This document shows, one piece after another, positions 40,065 through 52,000 of a stretch of 64,000 bases of DNA (position 1 is its first letter; each line of letters opens with the position of its first letter). The position numbers and the translations under genes are program-made. The notes beneath the pieces were generated by a model, which made no database searches, was not told the DNA's origin, and saw nothing but the letters and a program-made list of their open reading frames with translations. Location: positions 13,392,001-13,456,000 of the forward strand of contig OX485804.1 in assembly GCA_950295325.1 (NCBI GenBank). Reading direction: 5' to 3'. The DNA comes from Polytrichum commune (taxonomy: Eukaryota; Streptophyta; Polytrichopsida; Polytrichales; Polytrichaceae).

Positions 40065-40480
40065 TCGTGGAGATTTTAGGGCATAAGGTTAATTGGTTGA
40101 GATCCTAGTGTTTGCAAGTCCAACCGGTCGTTGGTTTGAGACGACCTTAAACTATCGGATGATGGTGGAGAGATACCCAAATCTCAAGGAAGAGGTCAGT
40201 GGTTCAATTCCCGGATGTGAAAATTTTCTCTCTACTTGACGGAAAACTTGCCAGGTGGTCAATTGCCTCCTATGCTTTGGCACTGGCATGTCAACCTTCT
40301 ATCTCAAAAAAGAAAGAAAGTCCAACCATGTTGACATTCTCCGGTTCTCCTTTATTAACATGGGGTATATTCTATAAATTCTTGTAAAATGATCGGTAAT
40401 TTTCCTGTAGTCTTGAACTTCAACCGATTATTTCTCAAACTGAACAGGTTCATCTATAACTAAGTGCCGGTTCTCTTGGA
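40065..40480. mobile_element. Foldback-family repeat, copy 3, interrupted by a SINE-like insertion
   Basis: The two halves (about 40065-40125 and 40318-40480) together match the single-arm copies elsewhere, but are split by 192 bp of foreign sequence bounded by a 10-bp direct repeat. Relative to the uninterrupted copy at 43741, the junction falls inside the 'aagtccaacc' word. Confidence 0.85.
40126..40317 (+). mobile_element. SINE-like retroposon with 10-bp target-site duplication
   Basis: The 192-bp insert is flanked by AAGTCCAACC at 40116-40125 and 40318-40327. It contains ggttcaattcc at 40201-40211, a good match to the tRNA-type B box of RNA polymerase III promoters, and ends in an A-rich tail (about 40304-40317). 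No clear A box was identified. Length, tail, B box and target duplication together fit a tRNA-derived plant SINE. Confidence 0.75.
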
Positions 40481-40499
40481 TCATTGTTGAGAAGTGTCT

Positions 40500-43400
40500 C
40501 ATCCCGTTAGAAAAAATCTAAACCAAACACATGTCTTTTTGTGTATGTTCTAACAGTAACCCTTGCCATGCACCGCTCAAATTATAGGCGTATGATTAAG
40601 AATAGTGATCACATAAGGTTCACATAGTACCTTAGACACCATTTAAGGTTCGATGGTGAATGCAATTGGGAGGGTTTATGTGATTGCTTGAAGAAAAACA
40701 CAATCTTTGATTGAACCTCTAAGGATTTTTTGCACCTCAACTCCAAATTTGGAATTTGAAGTGAACATCTATGCGATTTGCAACTGCTAACCATATGAGA
40801 CAATTCTTAATATGATGTGATCTAATGCCCACACTTGTCCAAGTTGGAAGAGTCCACAGAAGGGACAACACCTCAAAATGCGTAGTTGTTGTTCGGTTAC
40901 TTTTCTTAATCATACACCCATATTTGAATAGGGTGTGTTTAAGTGTGGATCTAAGAATGAATCCCATAAAGACACATGGTCATAAGAAACGAGACTACGC
41001 CTTCAACTGTCATTATAAGCGCTTATGATAACCATCACTAAATAAGTAGAGCAGCTCCAATCTACAATCCAAATTTTATTTGCGTTTTATCACTGACATA
41101 ATTGGTAGTGCAACGTAAATCCAAGACGTAAAATCTGATCAAATTCGAAGACGGAGAACAAGAAAAACCAACCAAATAAAACCCACATACCTTACGTGGT
41201 GGAGGCTAGGCGAGAGAGGGATCGATGGTTGTGGATAAAGATACCTGCATGAATTAATTAATTAGGTCGAGGACGTGTTTATTAGCAGCCTAGCTAGCTA
41301 GCTGGATCTGTAAAATTTATGTCTTCAGGTGTATGTTTATAAGGCCTTCCAAATGCCATCATGACAGGGGCACAGAGCCCAAGAGCACAAGGTTTAAATA
41401 GCAGCAAAATTAAGGTGCTTGGGAGTCGCACATTTCGAGGGGTGGAGGAGGTGAATGGATCTGGGTGGAGCAGTGGGCCTTCTAATTTGCAACATTAACT
41501 TATTGTAATTTCTACTGACTCAGGGGGCCCTGTAGCTAGTGAAGCGTTTTCTAAGAAGTGCCATAGAATAACATACTGAAGGGTTTCTTGAGAACCGAGC
41601 CTGTATGCAGCCCTTGGTGACACGACATGACAAACAATTTTAGTCTAGAATTATTAATGTCATATGAGAAACTTGTTTCACATAACTTACATGAATCTGT
41701 TGTGATGTATGATCTTACCTGAGCAAGTTTGAAGTAAACTATATGAAACAGAAGCCAAATAATAGCAAGTAATTAAGAACTTGAAACTTGATTTCTAGTG
41801 TTTGAGGGATCGTTGTGGAAATGGCAACATAAAATAACCACGCAGAGGTGATTGTGGACACGTATGTGGAGACTTCATTTTTGGAAGATACAACATCCAA
41901 GCTTTGTTGCCTCTTGCATCTGGTGAATCTAAGTTGTTGGAAAAGTGGGTTGTTCTTTAAAGGTTAAAAGAACCCCATATCTAAGGTAGAAATACCATAA
42001 CCTGTTACTTGTAACGCCGCCTAGCGCCACGTCCCTCACGCCCCGCGTGAAGCTAACAACTCACCTTGTGCGGAATGGCGCTCCCTGCCTGCGTGCGTGC
42101 ATCGGGCAATTGGCAATGGCTAGGGTTTGGTGATGCTCCCTCTGTGTTGTCTGCGGTGTTGCTTCCACTGTGGTGAAGTCGTGCAAGGCAAACCACCCTC
42201 TAGCCGTGCACTAGACTGCCGTCATAATGGTGAAGTGCCATTTCTAAAACCGATCATGGTTCGGCGGCAACTTCAATGCGTGTAGCCAATGGGAGTCAAG
42301 TGTTAATGTATTCATAACGTAACCGATTTAGGCAATGTTCTATATGGAAATGCGGATTACCGTGTTTGGTGTGGGGAGAATCTAGTGAATGAGTAGGGGT
42401 TTGGACAATTTTCCACTTTGAAAAATTGCAGCATTTTTTGTATAGGGCAGAAAAATATGAAACAACTTGCATTCGTCATGAATCCTTCTCGACTATCTTG
42501 GAAAGTTATCTCATGATTGTCAAACCAGATCTTCAATGCGAATCACCTTATTTTCACGGGTTATGGTATTTCTACCTTATATTGAGAGAAATGACCGAAT
42601 TGCCATGGTGTTTGATATATACTAGGTGTCTAAATTACCCTAAACCAACCTTGAAGTTGCATGTGTCAAAACTGGTGACACTTGATGGGGATTCAACGTG
42701 AGATAGTACGTACTGTGATTGGGCAAGTTGGTGCTGGATCACCTAGTTTTTACAAATCCCTTGGCATCTCTCTAGGCTCAATCATTGAGACCGTCAATAT
42801 ATCTTGATGCTTTGCCAAATTTCCTGCATACATTTTGACCAACATGCTCGTGTTTTGACTGAATTCTGGAGTCCAATCTTCCAAGGACAAAAAACAAATT
42901 TCGCAACTTTCATACATTGTCTTGAGTTGTTGACTTCAGTGCTCCCTGGCTTGCCTAAGCATGTACAAAACCCCACATTGTAATGATGGACGGACTAAGG
43001 TAAATATATGGAGAAGGGTGAAAATAAGCCGATTTGGTCAGAAACTGTGGCTTGAGATTTGTGCAATATTTTGCAGAGATGGGGTAGAGGAAATGATGAG
43101 GAATGCAATCTGTTTCGTAATTTTATGCTTTGTAAATTATTAGTTACATTTTTTCAAACAGGTAAGTAAGTTAAACTTTCCATTTGTACATTAGAGTCTC
43201 CCTTATTTGAGCATCAAAATATGAATGCATCCAAAAGTGATTGCAAGTGGTGTGAAACAACACCTAACCGACCAATTATTATATCCCACCTATCACTGCA
43301 TTCATTTTGGGCCATCACTTTTACAATTAGCCATTTTGGGTGTACACAAGTATCATTCTATCCCTAGTCTAATGCACTAATAGTGATCATTTGATGTTTT

Positions 43401-43740
43401 CAGTTTTTCTACCTTACTCGTCCCTAATCATTGTAAAATGTAAAACAAGACTGGCCTTACAAGTGTTATGATATATACAAAAATAAACTTCATACAAGTT
43501 TGTGTTTGTACTAACCTAAGAATGATGTTTGGTTCAATACTTTGAGTGCTGAAAGCTAATTTCCACATTGAACTGAGCATGGATTTGACCAATGTGGATA
43601 CGACACCTAGAAAATATCCAAAACATGATTACTTTGTGTTGAACCAGGCATCATCCTATGTTTGCCCAAACTTCACTGGCTAGCAAATGATTCTTTATTT
43701 TAAGCTTGTCAGAATCCACAACTTAATCGTCAAAAGAAAC
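40500..43740. other. Intergenic DNA without supported genes
   Basis: No gene is supported. 40730-40990 is a diverged relative of 19300-19560. A GC-richer patch at about 42010-42260 contains 'gccgcctagcgccacg' and 'cctgcgtgcgtgcatc' but no open frame of note. Confidence 0.5.
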
Positions 43741-43968
43741 AGTGTCCGGGAAGATTTTTTCAGCATAACCAGTCAGGATCCCAGCGTTTCCAAGTCCAAC
43801 CGGTTACAGGTTGACATCTTTCGACGTTTCTTTCTTAATTGGAGATATACTCTATCAATTCCTCTAAAAATGATCGGAAATCTGCCTGAAGTCTTGAACT
43901 TCAACTGGTTATTTCTCAATCTCAACCGGTCCATCTGTACCTAGCAGCCGGTACTCCTCGTTCATTGA
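43741..43968. mobile_element. Foldback-family repeat, copy 4 (single arm)
   Basis: An uninterrupted arm of about 228 bp, from gtccgggaagatttttt to ctcctcgttcattg. It is the best reference for reconstructing the interrupted copy at 40.1-40.5 kb and matches the left arm of the palindrome at 33.7 kb in the same orientation. Confidence 0.85.
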
Positions 43969-43969
43969 A

Positions 43970-46055
43970 AAGAAACATCTAACTTACAATGGGAGGCTAT
44001 GGGAATACACTTATTGTCAAAAGGATATATTGAGCAATCCAAAGAGATATGTATTCATGACCACAACGTGACCTAGAACAAAAAAGGATTATACATATAG
44101 AATATAATTCTTGTGATAGTTTGATACCCACAACAGCCGTGATAGATGTACAATATACCCTTCAAGTTGGTTACAGCTAATGGTAATTACTCCAAGTTTG
44201 GAATCCTTGGAATGGTCTGGCATTCTCAGCTTCAGGTTCTTCCATGTGTTCGATGGATCACCTAGTAGGTTAGAGACTTCTGAACTCAAGTCTTGTCAAT
44301 TCTTCGAACGATGTGTTTTCTTTATGCTTTCCAAGCTGTACCTGGATACCTTGAAACACGATATCAAATGACTCAGTAGCGGAAGCTAATTACGACATTT
44401 TGCAGGTGGTTTTTGTTCGATTCTCCATCCTCCTTTGGGTCAATCCCTGAAATGCATAATAGGGGAACCATCATCCAAGAACTGTAGAATTTATGGAGAA
44501 ATTTGAGAGAATTTTCCCAAGCTGGGGATTTTATCATAACATTACTCCACTACAAGCATGTTTGTCAGTTGTACTACAATTGTTAAGCTCCACATGCCAC
44601 TTAACCTAGGCATGAGAATAATTTGGCCAAGGACCAGGAATAGACATGATGAGATTCCCGGGGTGGCAACGATTGGGATTATAACACATTATTATTAAAA
44701 AAAAAATCAATTTATAATGGTATCAATATGTTTATAAACATAGCATTTTTTTATGTGTTCATAAAGAGAAACCCAAGATGAATCCAATGATATCAAAATC
44801 TATGTAAATAGATAAGTTCTAATATAAAACATAATAGTTTAAGGTTGTATGATAAGGTGTTTTTATATTAGGGGGGTCCTCGTCCAAACCATGGGATTTT
44901 AATCTCATCTTATTGATAATTATTTGTAATATAAATTCAATATTTAAGTAGAATATACAAGCACTATAGTACTTTCAATCCAACTCCTATATTGAAATCT
45001 TCTATAATAAATCTATAATACATTATTATAGAGCCATTATCAACTCTCAAATGATCTTATTATCTGAGGACCCCTATAGTATATCCTAGTTATTGCCAAA
45101 CTGGGTTGTGATTCGAATAAAACAACCACTTCAGTCTTAATGCTACAATGAGGTTCCCTTGAAACATTTAAGTACAATGAATGAGGGAGCATGAGGCTCA
45201 GTGATGGTATATATCAACGTTGTTAATACGTTTCTAACTTTTTAAAGCATATATATTGAATGTAGAAGTTGACCTGGATGTTGCAAAGCCCGCACCTTCC
45301 AATTGCAATTATAACTGTCTTTGTTCCATATACACAGCATGAAACCCTTGGTAGTTGCAAATGGCTCACATGCAAGGTCTACAGTCAGTTTGGCATTTGG
45401 CAAACCATATAGAAGTAGTCCTTAAATTACTGCACTACACCAATAAACCAGAGTGCCAAATAACTTGAGAGGTGTTCAGATACCAAAGTTAAATTGGACG
45501 TGTTATGGCTGATGAAGGCCTCCTCTTAAAGCAAGGTTGCACCTTTCCCACCTTTCCCATGTTAACATAACAGGCCATAGTGGTATTCTGCATCCTCCTT
45601 TCCAAAGGGTTGTGGGAAAATGTTCCATTATAAATCCCATTGGGGGATTGTTACATTTCGTAGCTAAGCATAAAAAATGGCTACAGTATCAATAAGGTTA
45701 ATAATAGGTAATTTATGACGGATCAGATGACCAATTTGAACCTCCTATATCTTCCATATTCTACTCACAACCACAGTGCAATATATTTCACTGTATCTAT
45801 GTCCCAAATGTAAACAGAGACCCGCTTTTCAAATCATCACTTTGATGTTTGCCGTATTCTACAGCTGTGTAAGCTTTGAGTTGTACATGGATGCACAAAC
45901 ACCAAGTCACATCCTTCCTGGTGAGTGCAGATCTCCACTATGCAAATAGGGTGGAATTATGCAACTGCTTGTGCGTTGTGATAATGATAAAGTGACATTT
46001 CACAGACAAGATGCACACCAGAAGTTCAAGGCCTCCTATCCTCCAAGAGATGTCT
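43970..46055. other. Intergenic region and 3' flank of the STN-like kinase gene
   Basis: No gene is supported. The part nearest 46056 is expected to hold the 3' UTR of the minus-strand kinase gene, but its end cannot be placed. Confidence 0.5.
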
Positions 46056-49000
46056 TCAATTGATATACTCAGTAAAGGGCCTGCCCAGATAAGCACCATT
46101 GCTAGCTTTTAATCCTTCCCCTCCATCAGTAGTTGTTGCATAAACCATTTTGACTGGTGGTGTAAGAAGCAACTTTTCCATCTGGAAAGGAGTTAAGATA
46201 GAAGTCCACAAGTCAGCTATAGTGCCTCAACTAAAGCAAACTGCTCAGGTTTACTAGCAAAGCATACATTCTGTGCATGGATATTCCAAGTTCTGTCAAA
46301 ATGTGCAAATAACCACAGCTGACAAAATGCACAAGTACTATGTACACCTCTAACATGCGAAGCCACCGAGTCCACTGAGTTCTGTGTATTATTCATTTTC
46401 ATTGAACACCAAGTATGTCAGAAAACTAACCTGAGAAAGAACTTCCTGTTGCTGCACAGCAAACTCCTGTTCTTTCAGAATGGAGGACTCCAGTGATGCT
46501 AACTGAGCCTCCATGGCTAACACAGATTCTGCAAGTCCAGTTCTCAAGCGGATAGTTCCTGACTGTCTCTGCTTGATTTCGCGTATCTCTTGAGTCCGAG
46601 TATTTACTGAAGAAATCTGGGTGCCAGGACCCAACAGTGCTAACTGATCTGCTTCCATGCGAGCTTGTGTATCCCTTTCCCTCAAGCTCGCAGCATCTTG
46701 CTCTTCCAGCCAAGGCCTGTTGGAGAGGAACACACTGCAGTTTAATGCAAAAATTTGTGATAAGGTCTGTCAAATGATTTTATTTCCTCACGAGATTCTG
46801 TGAAATTTTGATTGGAAGCATAACTACTCAATTGCTGAGACAAGTTGTAACATGGGCTTACTTGATGACAAGGACAAAAGCTAGAAATGCTGTTCCGCTT
46901 AATCCTAGGGATCCTCCCATCCATTGGCCCATGCCATACGATGCTTGAGCTGATCTTGTAAGCGCTGTAAGAATCTGGATGCAGTGATTCACGTTTATAT
47001 TTCCCAACCACAAACTTTCAATTCATGGAAAATGCTCCCGCTACTCTGATGCCCTATTTAGCAACCATTCAAGTCGCATGGGGAAACCAATAATAATATC
47101 AAATGAAATAAAAGAGTACAGAGAAAAACAAAATACGATGAACTCACCATCCAGCCAGCTCCAATTGCAAAAGCACTAGTTGCAGCCGTTGGTGCAGCTG
47201 CACTGATGGCAGTTGATATGCGCTCTTGATCAATATTTGCAACTGCGTCTTGAATATTGCCTACTTGGCTAGTAGCTGTTTTAAGTGCACTGCTAGAGAA
47301 CACAGGAAGTTGCAACTGACTGGGGCTAGGGAAGGAAAGGCTTGAGAAGTCTGGCACAACACTAGGAAAGTTGAAAGACCGTGGAAATGGAGTAGTTTGA
47401 ATAAATCGGTGCTTCAAGGCAGCTGCAGCGGAGGGACGACTACTACCTAGACCTGCATACAATATAACACACAGCTTTAAATTCTCTGACATGATTGTGG
47501 AGATAGTCAAGTTGCTTGAAACTGTCATGTTTAGACATTGAGAAGCTAATATGCATCAGCTAAGATATGCCATTATTCTCATCCTCAAATTCAAAAATTT
47601 ATAGAATGGTCTACTGAGGGGTTAAAATCCTGATACACACATATATGGCACTTTGCTCTGCAGGGGATGCATCTATCAACACTGAAATAAACCTTCCCAT
47701 CTTTTTGCGTTGCATGCATTATCAGATTTTTCCGTCAACTATGCATACAAAGCCTAAGAAACGACTCCAATCCAAGTTCTAACCTCATATTTATTGAAAT
47801 AGAATTAACAACATTCCTATGGCTCACAATAGCTGAAGAAATGTAGCAGGCAAAAAGGATAAATGTACTGTTGCATACTCGGCCATATAAAAAATGACTT
47901 GTCATGTCTGGGTTGAAGCATCGCCGTTGCAAGTTCCCATCCAGCACCACCTAAAATGTAGGTTGGTTAGTTAAGTGCTCTATTTAGACAAGGATATACC
48001 AAAAACGTGATACTCAGATCATGTTCAAGTGCATGAACAGTAGAAAACATCTTAATGAAGAGTCTGAAGTCCAATGTTGAGACCACGAAATGCTCACCAT
48101 CATTTCATGTTTTTCTGAAAAAAAATAAAAATAAATGCTCACCATCTGCATCCAGTATTGCAAACTCCTCACTGCTAATATTGCATCGTTTTCTCCACAT
48201 GTTTAAGTCATATCCAGCCCGTTTAAGATGGGTATTGAAGGTTTGCTGCAAGATGTCACCAATCATCATATTAATACTTTGCTAACAATAAACAGGGCAT
48301 CAAGATAGAACCACACACTGCATGTTCAATAACCATTGAAATTTTGAGGGCTTTTTATATTGCCAGATCAACTCTCAACTCAAAAGTAGGATTTGCACGT
48401 AGATAATAGAACAATATCATAAGAAAGCTTGGTCAATATATCAATACACATTAAAACACCGATTGACTGATTGATTGATTGATTGATTGATGATTATCAT
48501 ACCTAGTTGATATATTTCACAAAAGACATCTTTCCTTCCCAAAACAGGTCTTGTAAACTTATTAAGTATATTTGAAATTGTTTAATGATAAGAGAAACAC
48601 CTTCTGAGTGAACATGTTGTGAAAATAAACATTTCGATATAGATGTTACAAAGAGCAACCCCATGCTTGTTTTACACTCCTGGCCTCATAGCACCCGACT
48701 TAGAAGAGAGGAAATAGGGAAAGAAGGCTGAAACTTTGAAACAATGCCCTCTTTGCAATAACATCATCTGCTACGTCATAGAACCAAAGGGAGGCGGATC
48801 ACTTACTAATCCTACGTCCTGGCGTAACTGCTTGATGCTGAGCTGCATCAAAATAAGACCCTGCACGCCAGACCCCAAATTACGACACAGAAGACTGCCA
48901 TCTTAAACACGACATTTTTTCATGACACTTTGTGTGGTGAGCCCATGGAACAAGCCCAAGGTTCACCAATCCCAAAACAGAAAGGCCCTCAGTCGCCCTT

Positions 49001-52000
49001 TGAGAAACCACTTTTGAATGAAGTATGGCATGCACACAAACTCCACACAAAGGAGAGAAGGATAGGACCCTTACAGCGGAGTAGATATCAAAGCGATCTG
49101 GAGTATTAAGAAGCCAGACAATGGGCGAGACCAATGAACAGAAAGGATCGGGAGGCAGGGCAGGAGTGGAAGTGGGCATCACATAATGCTCGGGGGCTGC
49201 AAATGTTGGGTCTATTACTGTCTCTTCTGGATTCTGTGTAATGAAATAGTTGACAGCAGTCAGCCAATCCGAACGACAAGAAGCTCTTAATGTCCATATG
49301 TGCATTACTTGAGAAAATTTTAAGCCCTCCAGTTATAAAGTGCACTGATAGTTACATGAGTCATAGGGAATCACAGCCACACATACAAGAAACCGACTGA
49401 CACTCCCTTGCAAAGGGTGCATGGGCTCAGAGGTCCTTCATTGCAAGACTATCCTCACCATCAAGACCACCTGAGAAGGTGATGACCCAGGCATTCCCAT
49501 CAAGACCAGTGCCATAGCAAAGAAACAACTAAGCAATTCTCTGAATGTAAATTGAAATTTGAAAATTTATTGACAGTGGCACAGTAACCTACATAGTTAA
49601 ATCCAGAGCGAATGTCAACACAAGCGCCCAGATCAATAAGCTTGAAAGAACCAGAATCTCCAGTTAAGACCAGGTTTAGAGGTTTCAAATCCCGATGTAC
49701 AACCCCTGCTAGAATACAAAAACACTGTTACTTTCTCCACAAACACACCATACCTATTCAATAAAATCATGTCATTATAAATTCCCAAAGAATGTAAGAA
49801 CAGTGCTTTACGCTATGGGCACAACTTGCCTGTATGATGAAGTTCACGCAGGTTGACCAAGATTTGTTGCATCACTTTTCGAACAACAAGTCCATTCTGC
49901 TGGCTCAATTCTTCTTTTGAAGCACTCTTCTTCACCTGCACAAGACATCATAGATGAAAATCAGAAGACGCCAGGAAAGAAACAAAATTCGTAGAAAATA
50001 ATATATATATAATTGATTGAATGTCAGAATTCACTATATTTGAATCATCAAGAAGAAATACATGGTTAAAAGTTACTCACAACACTCATCCAAAATCCCA
50101 AAAAAACAATTTGCAAATACATAATTTCATTGCACTTGCTTCATGATCAGTTTAATATTGAACAACTTCACTATTATTCATGTACAAGTCTATAGCATCC
50201 TTACTATGTCAGCTGTCAAATTTACTTAAATCGTGCTCTGAATTGCACTCTTCAAAACATCAGCCTCTAAGAACGGGCCTCGAACGGGCCCACTTTTAAG
50301 TAATCTCAATAGCATCTAGCATCATAACTTGACACTCTGCCTTGTTTACTCAACTAAAATGAGTAAGAAATTTGGGTATTCTTTTACTTATTCATCAGGG
50401 ACGCCTACCTTCACTCTGGGTACATGAAAATCTAAATAATCCAACACCACGATCAAAGTAGCAGACAGCAGTAATGATGTTTGAAGACAAGTGCAGACCA
50501 AAGTCCGCATTAAAGTGGTAGGTGCTCTGAAGAACTTTCATGGCATAACAAGAATGTGGCTTTATGACATAAGAAGCCAGCACTTTAAATAAACAGCTGC
50601 TAGTGCATAATTTTACCTTTTTCCCAAGCACTACTTCAGCAATGTTCTGGGGAAAATTCTTCTGTTTCATGTAGTAGTCCAATGTGCGATCTCCCTGATA
50701 ATTCCATACTAACCAGACTCCCTGCAGGAGAACATGATATCAATGTGTTCAACGCGGTATCTAAAACAACAGTCAAACTGTTATTCTTTGAGCTAGTTTC
50801 CGACCTTTCCCCAAATTTGCATGTAGGCCACAGGTGGACTCTTAAATCAGTGTAGAATGGACCTAATCCTCCTAGACAGTCGTTTATCTGGCATTCCCTT
50901 TACCACATACAATATATCATTCCATCACCGTCATCAAGCTTGATTGTGCACTATGACTTTTCATTCTATAAAGTGAATCCTCGGCATGATAAATTGACTG
51001 TAATTGGAACCTACCTCTGTGAGTTTGCCCCGTGCTTGAGAACCAGTCACATTCACTGTTCCCAGAAATTCAGCACAGGTCCCTGGTGCAGTTTTCTATA
51101 ATAACCAAGCAACACAAAAGCACAGAAATTCAGCCACATTTGCAAGGACGTAGGTTATCAAGACTAAGTTCTTTATCCCATCCTCCTATGCTTCCTTATA
51201 CTAAAATACCCTTGCACATACAACATGGGTTATGCAGCTTGTGACAGCCACTGCCATATCTTCACAGCAACTCAAAAGGTGACAGGTTACCTACTACAAA
51301 AACATAAAATCCTTAGCTATCTCCTTGTTTTGTATCCTATATAACCTCAAAAGCAGGAAAAGAAAGAACCTGGAGACGTTGATTCATATGAATCTCTGCA
51401 TTACGCATTTCATGAGCACCTGCAACCCGGGCCTTTGTCTTCTTGAGAACCACGTGAAGTCCTGTCTTCCCCTGCTTCTTTTTTCCTGCATATAATTATA
51501 TATAAATAAGTTTCGAAGTCCACTAATGTGTTCTTTAGTTAAGTTACGGTGGAAGTGCTGACCTTTAATTTGCTGTCAACTAACCAGCTCTACCGAGGTC
51601 CTGAACTACATAGTATACACAGAGTACTACTTGTCAGATTTCCATCACTTTACCTTTGCCTATGAAGCCCTCATGCACAACACCAAAAGATCCTTCACCG
51701 AGCTGCCGTCCAAGTTCCACATCCTCCGCTGAGAAAGTACTGCAAACATGTGATAAACAATCTTACAGCAATATCGGCCACAATAATATTATGCCATGCC
51801 CTCATGCCACTCCACGCCATGCATCTGACTCAGTAATCATCTTCCTCAAATAATTTGAAGCCAACAATTACTCTTCCTATTTCTTGACATACCATTCATC
51901 ACATCCAAGCTTTCATGCTCTTTTCAATATCTTCTTACACATGAAAAAACCGCCTTCTTATTCCTTTGAGTTTTATCATTGACCCCACCCTGACGTTCCC

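Noticed and set aside
40126-40317. Functional tRNA gene
   Set aside because: Only a B box is clear; no cloverleaf or A box can be drawn, and the A-rich tail plus target duplication fit a SINE.
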